Positions 54,262-62,748 of a stretch of DNA of 64,000 nucleotides are shown here, piece by piece. Origin of the DNA: Arthrobacter luteolus NBRC 107841 (GTDB lineage: Bacteria; Actinomycetota; Actinomycetes; Actinomycetales; Micrococcaceae); contig NZ_BCQM01000003.1 of the NCBI RefSeq assembly GCF_001552075.1, forward strand, positions 359,473 through 423,472, read 5' to 3'. Every line of letters starts with the position of its first letter. Positions within the stretch are counted from its first letter, which is position 1. Below the pieces are notes generated by a model that saw only the letters and a list, made by a program, of their open reading frames with translations, made no database searches and was not told the DNA's origin. A program made the position numbers and the translations under genes.

Positions 54262-55310
54262 GTGCGTGCCCTGCGGCCGGAGCGGGATCCGGTATCGGCC
54301 TGGCGGGCCGCTGCGGGCCGGGCCGGCATCCCCGGGGCGGTGGAAGCGGCGGCGAGAACACGGGCGGCAAGCTGGGTACCCTGCAGCCGGACCGATCGTG
54401 AAAGCAGCCGCGGCTGGATTTCGACGCCGGCAGCCAGGTGGGCGTCATAGTCCAGGACGGCGGTATCCACGCCGCTGCGGCGCAGCCGCCGGGCCTCGGC
54501 GGCTGGGTTGAACGGGCTGCGGGGCGAGGTGCGGGTGAGCACCACCAGGAGGGGGACTCCGGCCCGCGCCGGATCCTGGTGCCACAGCTGCGCCGCCTCC
54601 GCGGCATCATCCAGCCCTGCCACACTGGCCGGGGTAACGTACAGCGCCAGATGCGCCTCCTGGAGTGCCCACCGGACCTGGTCCCGCTGCCCATTCACGC
54701 CGCCCAACCCCGGAGGGCAGTCGAACAGGGTAACCGGGCAGTAGCGGGAGAGAACCCGCGAGAGGTGCAGGGCGTCGTCGTCCGTTGCGGTTTGAGCACC
54801 GGGGACGCCGCGGCGTCCGGTGACCAGCAGGTTTTCCGGTCCCGGCGAGGTAACGAAGCCGCGCAGCTCCGCGAGGGATCCAGGGATGGTGCGCCCCAGC
54901 CGGGCCGCGATGGCGTCCAGCGGCGGGGCGTCCGGCGCGTTAAGCCGCAGGGCCAGCGTCCCGGCGTCGGCCAGGTCGACGGCTGCCGCGGCGTCAGCCC
55001 GCAGCGACGCATAGGTGCGGGCCAGCAGGGCCACTGCCGTGGAGCGCCCGGCGCCGCCGCGGGTACCGATGACCGCGATCCGGCGGCCGGTGGTGACCGG
55101 CTGCTGCACCCCGGCCGCGGCTTCGGCGAGGGACTGCGGATAGTCGTCGCCGCGGAACATGTCCGCCGCCTGCTGGAAGACCCGGCGTCCCGGTCCTTCC
55201 GCGGGGCGGGTCCGCAGTGTGCGCCGCAACCGCTGCGGGGTGGACTCAAAACCGTCCGGCGAGACGGGGGCCGGGGCGCCGAAGCCGCCGGCGGGATCGG
55301 TGGAAGTCAT
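54258..55310 (-). CDS. EspI/MinD-like P-loop protein
   Basis: A 350-residue protein. The N-terminus is disordered (GGFGAPAPVSPDG). A ParA/MinD-like NTPase follows: IAVIGTRGGAGRSTAVALLART with Arg in place of the usual Lys, VTLFDCPPGLGG and ALYVTPASVAGLDDAAEAA. It resembles EspI-type proteins of mycobacterial ESX loci that regulate secretion with cellular ATP. It starts exactly at the end of eccD (no gap) and overlaps eccC by 4 nt. Confidence 0.8.
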   Translation of the reverse strand: MTSTDPAGGFGAPAPVSPDGFESTPQRLRRTLRTRPAEGPGRRVFQQAADMFRGDDYPQSLAEAAAGVQQPVTTGRRIAVIGTRGGAGRSTAVALLARTYASLRADAAAAVDLADAGTLALRLNAPDAPPLDAIAARLGRTIPGSLAELRGFVTSPGPENLLVTGRRGVPGAQTATDDDALHLSRVLSRYCPVTLFDCPPGLGGVNGQRDQVRWALQEAHLALYVTPASVAGLDDAAEAAQLWHQDPARAGVPLLVVLTRTSPRSPFNPAAEARRLRRSGVDTAVLDYDAHLAAGVEIQPRLLSRSVRLQGTQLAARVLAAASTAPGMPARPAAARQADTGSRSGRRART

Positions 55311-56675
55311 CTAGAAGCTCTCCAGCAGTTGCGCGAAAATCCCGAACATACCCGCGGCCAGTGGTACCGAGGCGAGGATCGCCAGGGTTTCCAGCCGCTT
55401 CGCCGCCAGCCTGAACCGCGCCTGGGTGTGGTCCGGAACCTCCAGGGCCAGTGCCAGCCAGACGGCGGCCGCCAGAAGCAGCACACCCGCTCCCGGAACC
55501 CAGGGGGTGGCTGCGAAATACCGGCTGGCGCCGATGACCAAAGCGGCCAGGCCGACGGCGGTGGTTGCGTACAGCGCCAGCCGCTCCGGTGCCAACGGGA
55601 AGGACCGGGCCCGCAGGAAAACGGCCAGGGTCAGCACCGCCATGAGCGGAAGCGACCAGATCTGGAAGGCCGTGTCGGTGCCCAGGATCCACAGGCCAAC
55701 GGCCACCGACGCCGCGGCGGCAGCGGTGCCGGCGACCAGTCCGCCATGGGCGGCGGCAACCGCGGACAGTGCGTCCACGCGGGTGACCTGCCCGCCCTTG
55801 GCCCGCGAGTCATCCAGCGCCGCCAGTCCGGAGGCGGACAGCGCCAGTCCCGGCAGCAGTCCCAGCAGCAGCACACCGGCGATCGAAGCGAGGGCGGCTG
55901 CGTGGACCGGGGAAGGTGTCACGGCCACGGCGCCCACCCACCCGGCGGTGGCCAGCCCCAGGATCAGTGCCCCGGTGTACATGGCCTTGGACCGCCGGTT
56001 GGCGGCGGCCAGGGCAAGGAGGGCGAGGATGGAAACCGCAGCGAACAGGAGGCCGGCGTACCCGTAGCCGTGCTGGCCGCCGGGGCCCTGCCCGTCGGCG
56101 CCGATAACGCCGGCGACGTGCAGGGCAGCACCGGTACCCGCCAGCCAGCCGGCCCCAAGAACCGCGGGGCCCAGGGCAGAGGCCGGGGCCCGCCGCCCCA
56201 GGAGAACTCCGGTCCCGGCGGCCAGCACCGAGAAGGCGGCCAGAACCCACCAGGCCGACTGCGGTGCCACCGCATTGGTGAGCAGTTCCGCGCCGGTCCA
56301 AAGGCCAAAGGCAGCAAACACTCCGCCGGTGGTGTCTTTCCACCGCCGGTTCCAGCGGCCGGGGACGTCTTCCGTCTCCGAGACCACCAGATCGGTGACG
56401 TCGTAGACGATCGGAGCCGGGGGAGCGGAGGACGCGCTGCACAGCTGAAGGGAGGAGCCGTCCAGGATGTCCGCTTCGTCGAGGGTGAGCTCAGGGGCCA
56501 GTTCCCTGCCATCGGCAGCGACCAGGACCTTCGCCGCCACTTCTGCCTGCGGAACATCTTCCAGCAGGTCAAGAACCTGCGGCATCAGTCCTGCCACCGG
56601 CTGGTCGGAGGGCAGCAGCAGGTCGAGATGCCGCTGCTGGCCAACAAGTGTCACCCGTGTATAGGCATGCGCCAT
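55311..56675 (-). CDS. eccD: type VII secretion integral membrane protein EccD
   Basis: A 454-residue protein. The N-terminal ubiquitin-like domain (about 1-85: YTRVTLVGQQRHLDLLLPSDQPVAGLMPQVLDLL) is followed by a linker and eleven or so membrane helices from about 120 to the C-terminus. This is the EccD/YukD-YukC-associated layout. It forms the membrane pore with other Ecc components. It overlaps the upstream single-TM gene by 25 nt and abuts the EspI-like gene. Confidence 0.88.
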   Translation of the reverse strand: MAHAYTRVTLVGQQRHLDLLLPSDQPVAGLMPQVLDLLEDVPQAEVAAKVLVAADGRELAPELTLDEADILDGSSLQLCSASSAPPAPIVYDVTDLVVSETEDVPGRWNRRWKDTTGGVFAAFGLWTGAELLTNAVAPQSAWWVLAAFSVLAAGTGVLLGRRAPASALGPAVLGAGWLAGTGAALHVAGVIGADGQGPGGQHGYGYAGLLFAAVSILALLALAAANRRSKAMYTGALILGLATAGWVGAVAVTPSPVHAAALASIAGVLLLGLLPGLALSASGLAALDDSRAKGGQVTRVDALSAVAAAHGGLVAGTAAAAASVAVGLWILGTDTAFQIWSLPLMAVLTLAVFLRARSFPLAPERLALYATTAVGLAALVIGASRYFAATPWVPGAGVLLLAAAVWLALALEVPDHTQARFRLAAKRLETLAILASVPLAAGMFGIFAQLLESF

Positions 56676-57013
56676 GGTGGCCAGGCTCCTGTCTCGGTGC
56701 TGAGGCGGGTTGCGGACTCAAGCGCCGCTCCGCCGTCGTAAATACCGTCATAAATACCGTTGGAAATTGCTGCGCTGCCCTGCTGTTGTTCAGCCTGTTT
56801 GGCCCGGTTCTGTTCCAGCAGATTGGTGACAAACGAATACCCAACGCACACGGCAGCTATGAGAGCGGCAAGGGCGATGCTGAAGAGGAAGAGCTTGACG
56901 GTATCCGCCCAGCGCCGCTCGTTGGGATTCGATCCGTAGAGCAGGGCGGTTAACAGCCGGTTCCGGCGCACCGCGACGGACTCGATGAGCTGATTGTCGT
57001 AGTCGCTCGCCAC
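56651..57013 (-). CDS. single-TM protein, first gene of the secretion operon
   Basis: A 120-residue protein. The start was set at GTG 57013 (MASDYDNQLIESVAVRRNRLL), with AAGGGGGA upstream; the longer frame runs into the promoter. One helix reads LFLFSIALAALIAAVCVGYSFV (about 46-67), with a basic cytoplasmic N-terminus and a Gln/Asn-rich exposed C-terminal half. It is not EccB-like in length or domain. The role in the ESX machine is unknown. Confidence 0.75.
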   Translation of the reverse strand: MASDYDNQLIESVAVRRNRLLTALLYGSNPNERRWADTVKLFLFSIALAALIAAVCVGYSFVTNLLEQNRAKQAEQQQGSAAISNGIYDGIYDGGAALESATRLSTETGAWPPWRMPIHG

Positions 57014-57045
57014 AGTGTCCCCCTTCCCCCTGATAACAAGTACGC

Positions 57046-57073
57046 TACATATCCTTACATGGCCCCGGGACAA
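57046..57073 (-). promoter_or_regulatory. candidate promoter of the secretion operon
   Basis: On the minus strand, TTGTCC (57068-57073), a 16-bp spacer and TATGTA (57046-57051), about 33 nt before the first start codon. The -35 lies inside a perfect inverted repeat CCCGGGA-CAA-TCCCGGG (57064-57080), which may be an operator. Confidence 0.5.
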
Positions 57074-57136
57074 TCCCGGGCAGGCGCAGTTAAGGCAGTG
57101 GCTCCTGACATGGGTAGTTCTGCCCATGCCAGCCGC

Positions 57137-57165
57137 TTGACCGCGGACAGGCGGCCCGATTGGAT
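57137..57165 (+). promoter_or_regulatory. possible promoter of the WXG100/effector genes
   Basis: TTGACC, a 17-bp spacer and TTGGAT, about 103 nt before the WXG100-like start. A good -35 but a weak -10. Confidence 0.3.
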
Positions 57166-57267
57166 GATGGGGTACCGCTCAGCGGAAACGGCCTGGCAAC
57201 TACGGGACCGGCCGGCAGCGGGGGGAATGACCGGACGAGGGCACGCAGGTGCCGAAGGTGGTTTGAC

Positions 57268-57603
57268 ATGAAATTCGATATGGGGTCCTCGACCCTTGGA
57301 ACGCTGACGCAGCAGACCGGACACTCCAACGAAGATCTGGGCCAGCTGGTCCGGAACCTGATGGACGCCGTCACACCGCTGCAGGGCAAGTTCAACGGCC
57401 AGGGCCGGGTGCGCTTCGACGAATTCAAGGCCCGCACGGACGAAATCGCGAGTGAGCTCAACGGTTCGCTTGCTGCGATCCTCATGGGCCAGTCCGAGAT
57501 GGACCGTTCGTTCCAGATGGGTGACCAGGAGTCCGCGGACAACGCAGCGCAGCAGCAGGGCGCGGCCAGCTTTGACGCCGCCCGCTTCGGTTCTTCGCGC
57601 TAA
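57268..57603 (+). CDS. WXG100-like ESX protein 1 (no WXG motif)
   Basis: A 111-residue helical protein. The ATG has GAAGGTGG upstream; an open frame extends to 57160 but without coding character. Two amphipathic helices flank FNGQGRVRFDEF, which sits where WXG100 proteins have W-x-G. The C-terminal tail is Gln/Ala-rich. It is encoded 32 nt before a second WXG100-like gene, so the pair probably forms a heterodimer exported through EccC. Confidence 0.85.
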   Translation: MKFDMGSSTLGTLTQQTGHSNEDLGQLVRNLMDAVTPLQGKFNGQGRVRFDEFKARTDEIASELNGSLAAILMGQSEMDRSFQMGDQESADNAAQQQGAASFDAARFGSSR

Positions 57604-57635
57604 GCCCCTTCCAACCGTTTTCGAAAGGAACTGCC

Positions 57636-57941
57636 ATGTCCCAGGATCGTTTGAGCTATGACACCGATACTTCTGCCGCTGTGCAGGGTGACATCCAGAG
57701 CATTGTCGCCCGGCTGGAGTCGCTGATCGGCGAACGTGAAAAGGCCGTCAACGCGGCCATGTCCGACTTCCAGGCCGACGGCGTCTCCGAGGAGTACCAG
57801 GCCGTGGAAAACCGTTTCCGGAATGCCGCCAATGAGACCCGCAGCATCATTGCCCTGGTTAAGCAGACGCTGAACCTTAATGACCAGACCGCCTCCAGCG
57901 CCGGGTCCCGCGCCAAGAGCGCCGTGGCGAACATTGGCTAG
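57636..57941 (+). CDS. WXG100-like ESX protein 2
   Basis: A 101-residue protein of two helices joined near DFQADGVSEEYQAVENRF, with no Trp; the canonical turn is replaced by FQADG. AAAGGAA stands before the ATG. The size is typical of EsxA. It is the second of a tandem ESX pair. Confidence 0.85.
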   Translation: MSQDRLSYDTDTSAAVQGDIQSIVARLESLIGEREKAVNAAMSDFQADGVSEEYQAVENRFRNAANETRSIIALVKQTLNLNDQTASSAGSRAKSAVANIG

Positions 57942-57944
57942 CGG

Positions 57945-58328
57945 ATGAGTTACAACGTCAGCCCGGAGGCTGTCTCGGGGGTGCTGCAGGAAGTGGCACC
58001 CCTGCTTGAGGGCTACGGCACCCAGTTCACAGCTGTTGGTGAGCGGCTTTCCGAGTTATCGGCGGCCTGCATGGCCGAACCGGTGGGTGCCGAGTTGGGT
58101 GCCTTGACGGAAAAGACCATTAATCCGGCCTTCACCAACATCGCGGGACGCTCGTCAAACGCGGTGAATGCAGTGAACACCGTCCTGGGCATCCTTACCG
58201 CAGCGGATGCGCAGATGGACGCCGACGCCCGCGAGGCATCAATGCAGGCCGCGCAGGCAGCGGCCGATGATCCGCCGCCGCCCGCCGAGCCGGCAGCCCA
58301 CTACGGCCCGGGCCCGCAACCCGTCTAA
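57945..58328 (+). CDS. third small ESX-like protein
   Basis: A 127-residue protein, helical over residues 1-105 (SPEAVSGVLQEVAPLLEGYGTQF, NAVNAVNTVLGILTAADAQM) with a Pro-rich tail (DDPPPPAEPAAHYGPGPQP). It resembles small helical DUF6507-type proteins of ESX-like loci. It starts 3 nt after the previous stop. It may be a partner or chaperone for the effector encoded next. Confidence 0.78.
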   Translation: MSYNVSPEAVSGVLQEVAPLLEGYGTQFTAVGERLSELSAACMAEPVGAELGALTEKTINPAFTNIAGRSSNAVNAVNTVLGILTAADAQMDADAREASMQAAQAAADDPPPPAEPAAHYGPGPQPV

Positions 58329-58393
58329 GCCGGCCGCCGTCGTCCGTACCGTCCTATCTCGTTCCTGTCTCGTTTGTTTACCCGGGGGAATCC

Positions 58394-61327
58394 ATGAGCA
58401 TCGACATCGCCGCCTTTGAGGCCGTGCTGCCCGATCCCGAAACGATCCGCACCGCTGCCGCGGGCCTGGTCAGCGCCGTCGGCGACGTCAGCACCACCGC
58501 CGCGGACTCTGCGGCGGCCTGGTCCCGGCTGCAGACGCCTTCGGTATATGAGATCGCCGGCTCCGAGGTGGTGTATTCGGCCTTCGCCCCCGTGACGACC
58601 TCTGCCGAAGACCTGGTGACAGACGCAGGCACGGTCAATACCGCGGTGCTTGCCTACGCGGACACCGTCGATTCGCTCAAGACCCGGCTGAGTGCGGTCA
58701 AAGCCGACGCAGCCAACTTTTTGTCCCGGACCCGGGGCCGCAGTCAGGACGACTGGGACGACGATGAAGGCCTGATCCAGGCCGAGCAGAACATCATCGG
58801 TGACCTGAACCGGCTTTATGCCGACCTGCAGGAAGCCCAGCGGCTCTGCGCCAACGCCATCAGCGGCATCTACGGCGGACCGTCCTACGTCCTCACCACG
58901 GAAGAGGGCGCCGGCACCGGTGAAGTTGAATTCGGCTACACCGGTGACCAGCTCGACGCCGCCGCGGTGGAAGGCAACGTGCCGTGGGGCCAGCCCACCG
59001 AATGGGATAAGCCCTGGTACCGCGACGCCTGGGACGGAATCGCATCCTTCGGTAAGGGTGTGTGGAGCGGTGTTACCGGGACGGTGACCGGCCTGGGCAA
59101 CATGGTGGGCCTGGGCGGCGGTGAAGCGTTTGCGCAGACCTGGCAGGGTCTGGGGAACCTGGCGCTGAACGCGGCCATTGTGACCAGCCCGATTGTCCAG
59201 CTGGCGATGCACGCCAGCGGCAACGGAGACCGGGTGAAGCAGGCCGGTGAGGAGCTGCTGGCGGTGGGTAAGGCGGCGATTCACTGGGATGAGTGGCAGA
59301 CCGATCCGGCGTATGCGGCCGGTGCCACCACCTTTGATCTGGCGTCGATCCTGTTGACGGCCGGTGCGGGTGCGACGGCGAAGGTTGGCTCGGTGGCGGG
59401 CAAGATCGGCGACGTGGCGAACGCCAGCGGGAAGGTGTCCGCCGTCGTTAATGCCACCGGTATAGGCAAGGTTGCCGGCGTCACGGTGAAGGTCACGGAC
59501 GCGGCGCAGGCGTTCAAGATCAATGCGATCACCACGGTTGTGGATACTTCGAAGGTGGCGGTGGGGAAGGTCGGTGCCGCGTGGCAGGCGGCGGATCAGT
59601 TCCTGATCGATTCCGGCAAGTCTGCACTGGGCAAGGTCGACGACGCGCTGGCGAATGCCGGCAATAGTCGTTTCGGGACTCCGGCGCTGGCTGGTGCCGG
59701 GGGTGGCGGCAGTACGCGGGTGATGGCGTTCACGCCGGAACCGCCTCCGGCCCGTACCGGTGGTGGTTCGGGGTCTTCGGGGGCTGCGGCGACGCATTCT
59801 GGGGCGGGTTCCACTTCCGGAACGACACCCGACGCCGCACGGCCTGGTGCCCCGGCCGGAATGACGCCGGACGCCACGCGTGGGCCGAAGGCACCGGAGG
59901 CTCCGGTCCGGAACGCCGTTCCTGAAGCCGAAGCGCCCGCGAACGGCAAGGGTTCTGCCCCGGAGGACCCCGCGCGCGGCAACGGCTCCGGCACCGACAC
60001 CACGGCCGGCAAGTCGGGTGCACCCGGCCATACCGTGCCGGAGGACCGGGCCCCGGCCAACCGGACCACTGAGTCTTCGGCTCCAGCAACACATGTGGAT
60101 GCCGACGACGCCCGTCCTGCCGTCAAGGGCGAGGCCGAGGACATGCGCCCCGGTACGGCTGCTGTTGATGATGCTCCCGGTGGATCGCGGAACGGTGAAG
60201 CCGCCGATGCCGATTCGCCCGCGTCCCCGGATGCCCCGGAAACGCCGGCGCCCAAGCCCGTTGTGCACTACGACGCTGACGGCCGGCCGGAGACGGTGGA
60301 CCTCGGGGACCGCACTCATACTGTCTCGACCCGGAACGACCAGATTGCGCAGCTGCGGCGTTCCGTGGATCCTGCGACGTGGAAAGACACGGACTCTTTC
60401 TTGTCTACCCATCTCTCGCCGTCCGAGTTCCAGGCTCTGGATGGTCTGCGCGGACCGGACGGGAAACTGCCACCGAATGTTGTGGAGACCCAGGTCGCGG
60501 ATCTGCTGGAGAGGGCTTTCGACGCCGAGACCCGGGGCCCGGTTCGTCCCGGTGCCAGCCCGCTGGAAAACGCACTGCGGGGAATCCCTACCCGCTACTA
60601 CTATGACCTGACTGATGCCCAGGCCGTCCTTGTCCATGATGTCCGGCATCTGCTCGGCACAGGGGACATCAATCAGCCGTTCCAGAAGGTCTACAGTGCC
60701 GACGACGCCGCTCCAGTCCTCGCCAATACAGGCCCTGAGAAGTACCGCGGCAGCATGGGCGGATTCATTTCGCAGGCTTCCGACGCAGCAGATCTTCGTA
60801 CAGTCGACGAGATCATCCTTGGCCTCCGGCTGGATTACATGAGTTTGGACCGAGATGGTGTGGCCATTCAACCGGTAAATATGCCGTTCAGGGCGGGACA
60901 GACGGAGGAAGTTTATGCCGTGCGCTTCATGGTCGATGAGAAAGTTTCCGACGGGATCGTGATCCCGGATAGTCCAAATCATGCCCGGGTGGAGGAGCTT
61001 CGGCGTGACCGGGCCGGAGAAGCTGAGCGAGACGCAGCTGGAGCTTCAACGGCACGGGATCGGGAAATGCAGGAGGCAGACGGGTTGCGGGAGGATGGCC
61101 TCATACATGAGGACGGCCACCCCAGGCGTGACTCCGCAGCATGGCCGAACAACGGTCTTGGATTGCCCAGTAGCCGGGTGGAACACACTCCCGTTATCCC
61201 GGAACTCGCAGCTCCTGACGGTGTCCCCCTTCAGGACGGAGCCGAAATGTGGCGTATCGACCGTAACGGCAACGAGGCATTGGTGGGCATCTACGATTTG
61301 GTAAACCGTCAGTGGATTAGCCTGTAA
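58394..61327 (+). CDS. polymorphic type VII effector with variable C-terminal tip
   Basis: A 977-residue protein; GGGGGAA precedes the ATG. Residues 1-160 are helical like LXG/WXG-type N-termini. Residues 160-430 have a hydrophobic pre-toxin region (WSGVTGTVTGLGNMVGLGGG, AATTFDLASILLTAGAGATAK-like segments). A hinge at 420-437 reads NAGNSRFGTPALAGAG. Low-complexity Pro/Ala/Gly sequence runs to 620. The tip (621-977) contains YRGSMGGF (784-791), LRLDYMSLD and the terminal GAEMWRIDRNGNEALVGIYD. The tip's fold is not recognised; the RGSxGGF stretch recalls NAD-binding loops of ART/TNT toxins but this is unproven. An immunity-like gene starts 2 nt downstream. Confidence 0.85.
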   Translation: MSIDIAAFEAVLPDPETIRTAAAGLVSAVGDVSTTAADSAAAWSRLQTPSVYEIAGSEVVYSAFAPVTTSAEDLVTDAGTVNTAVLAYADTVDSLKTRLSAVKADAANFLSRTRGRSQDDWDDDEGLIQAEQNIIGDLNRLYADLQEAQRLCANAISGIYGGPSYVLTTEEGAGTGEVEFGYTGDQLDAAAVEGNVPWGQPTEWDKPWYRDAWDGIASFGKGVWSGVTGTVTGLGNMVGLGGGEAFAQTWQGLGNLALNAAIVTSPIVQLAMHASGNGDRVKQAGEELLAVGKAAIHWDEWQTDPAYAAGATTFDLASILLTAGAGATAKVGSVAGKIGDVANASGKVSAVVNATGIGKVAGVTVKVTDAAQAFKINAITTVVDTSKVAVGKVGAAWQAADQFLIDSGKSALGKVDDALANAGNSRFGTPALAGAGGGGSTRVMAFTPEPPPARTGGGSGSSGAAATHSGAGSTSGTTPDAARPGAPAGMTPDATRGPKAPEAPVRNAVPEAEAPANGKGSAPEDPARGNGSGTDTTAGKSGAPGHTVPEDRAPANRTTESSAPATHVDADDARPAVKGEAEDMRPGTAAVDDAPGGSRNGEAADADSPASPDAPETPAPKPVVHYDADGRPETVDLGDRTHTVSTRNDQIAQLRRSVDPATWKDTDSFLSTHLSPSEFQALDGLRGPDGKLPPNVVETQVADLLERAFDAETRGPVRPGASPLENALRGIPTRYYYDLTDAQAVLVHDVRHLLGTGDINQPFQKVYSADDAAPVLANTGPEKYRGSMGGFISQASDAADLRTVDEIILGLRLDYMSLDRDGVAIQPVNMPFRAGQTEEVYAVRFMVDEKVSDGIVIPDSPNHARVEELRRDRAGEAERDAAGASTARDREMQEADGLREDGLIHEDGHPRRDSAAWPNNGLGLPSSRVEHTPVIPELAAPDGVPLQDGAEMWRIDRNGNEALVGIYDLVNRQWISL

Positions 61328-61329
61328 TT

Positions 61330-61812
61330 ATGTGGACTGCTGATGGGACGAAACTAAGTGGTGACTACGGCATGTGGAAGGGGCGAGAGTACGAGCTTCG
61401 CTCGACGTCTCCAATACGCGGACTCATCTACCTGGTCCAGGAAGGAGGCGAACGCCCAGGTCCTGAGTGGAAAACCCATGAGCAGCCTAATGAGTTTCCA
61501 CGGCCTTCAATCGCGTACACGCTTGGCGTCCCTCCAGATGAGGTGACCGATGTTCACGCCGTTCGCGCCTCGGGGGAGCTAAGGCCAGGACATGTAGTGA
61601 AAGTCCTGGCGGAGGACGCTCACGGAAATCTGGCAGTGGTGGCCGGGACAGGTTTCTCTGCCGAGGCAAAAATGGATCTGTTGAAGGAACACGGGTTTCA
61701 CCCTTTTGCAAAGGACGAGCCAGTAGTGCGTCAGCCGGTTTTTGGTTGGCTGCCAGCTGACATGGTCCTCAACGTCCGGTCCGAAGTTTATTGGCGGAAG
61801 AACGCCAGCTGA
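61330..61812 (+). CDS. immunity-like protein A for the effector
   Basis: A 160-residue protein starting 2 nt after the effector stop, so translationally coupled. It reads MWTADGTKLSGDYGMWKGREYELRS at the N-terminus and ends with VFGWLPADMVLNVRSEVYW. Gene 63413-63892 is a clear paralogue (MWxDDGTKLxG, W+(E/R)xEYE, EGG, WLPADxVxxV). The position directly after a toxin tip is typical of immunity genes. Base composition is lower in GC than the effector. No known immunity family recognised. Confidence 0.75.
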   Translation: MWTADGTKLSGDYGMWKGREYELRSTSPIRGLIYLVQEGGERPGPEWKTHEQPNEFPRPSIAYTLGVPPDEVTDVHAVRASGELRPGHVVKVLAEDAHGNLAVVAGTGFSAEAKMDLLKEHGFHPFAKDEPVVRQPVFGWLPADMVLNVRSEVYWRKNAS

Positions 61813-61858
61813 TCCGTCAGTGCGATCCAACGTTTGTAATCCAGGGGGAAGACTAAAC

Positions 61859-62746
61859 ATGACGTTTTTTCAGAAGGCTTTAAATCCCACGCAGGTTGAG
61901 TTCCTGGTGGGTGGTAACCGGGACACGGTTTCGGGGTTTGTGGTCAACGCCGGGGATGCGGTTAATGCGCGGACGCCGGAGGACCTGTTTGCCGTTCATG
62001 GTCTGGATTTCCCGGGTTCCCCGTGGGACCGGGGTACCGGGTACGTTGATGTGCTGCGGTTCCAGGTTCCGTTGTCCATCCATGTGCACACCGCTGCGGG
62101 TCCGGAGTTTGTGGACCGTCCGCCGTTTACGGGGACGGGTTTCGCGGCGTGGTCCGGTGGTGTGGTGCCGGTGTATTTCCTGGATGAGTGTGCGATTCCG
62201 CCGGGGGCGGAGTTGTGGCGGATCCGGGCCGGTGCGCCCGAGGAACTGCTGGCGGTTTATTTTGAGGTGGCCACTGGTTGGGGTGTGGCCGGCACGTCGG
62301 GGATTTCCCGGCCTGGTGTGCATACGCCGTCGCACATTATCGGCTGGTCTGCGGTGTGGCAGGGCCAGGTGTTCCGTGCTGATTTGGTGGATGAGGGCAG
62401 GGGCGTTGAATTGGCTGCCACGTCGGATCCCGGGGTTCCGGGTTTTGAGCAAACTCCGAAGGGGTGTTGGCGCCGGACGGTGGGCCTGGGGGAGATCCAG
62501 GACTTTTACGAGCTGCTGGCGACGTGTTCGTGGCAGGGTGAGCCGTTCCGCATTACCGATGTTGCCCAGGGGGAGGACGGCCGTGTGTATCGGTTGTTTT
62601 ATACCGGGCACAACGCTGACCGGGCTGAGGCTCTGGCGTTGAATAAGGCTGATGCCGGGGTGTATTGGACGGTGGTGCCGGCGTCGCAGGCGCAGGATGT
62701 GCAGGTAATTCAGAACCGTTTGCCGTCGCTGGCGTTCCGAGGTTAG
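61859..62746 (+). CDS. two-part protein: toxin-tip-like half fused to an immunity-like half
   Basis: A 295-residue protein. ATG at 61859 follows GGGGGAAGA; the longer frame is a shadow. The first half contains EFVDRPPFTGTGFAAW and GAELWRIRAGAPEELLAVYFE, the latter resembling the effector's very C-terminus. The second half (from about 155: WSAVWQGQVFRADLVDE, VGLGEIQDFYELLATCSWQGEPF, GVYWTVVPASQAQDV) resembles the immunity-like proteins. Codon use (GGT, GTT, CGG rich) differs from the genes on both sides. Function unknown. Confidence 0.75.
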   Translation: MTFFQKALNPTQVEFLVGGNRDTVSGFVVNAGDAVNARTPEDLFAVHGLDFPGSPWDRGTGYVDVLRFQVPLSIHVHTAAGPEFVDRPPFTGTGFAAWSGGVVPVYFLDECAIPPGAELWRIRAGAPEELLAVYFEVATGWGVAGTSGISRPGVHTPSHIIGWSAVWQGQVFRADLVDEGRGVELAATSDPGVPGFEQTPKGCWRRTVGLGEIQDFYELLATCSWQGEPFRITDVAQGEDGRVYRLFYTGHNADRAEALALNKADAGVYWTVVPASQAQDVQVIQNRLPSLAFRG

Positions 62747-62748
62747 CC

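Noticed and set aside
60737..60790. Effector tip as an ADP-ribosyltransferase or TNT-type NAD glycohydrolase
   Set aside because: Only the RGSxGGF stretch is suggestive; the other catalytic motifs of those families could not be placed, so no activity is assigned.
58325..60982. 885-residue minus-strand frame opposite the effector
   Set aside because: Arg/Gly-rich shadow of the effector reading frame.
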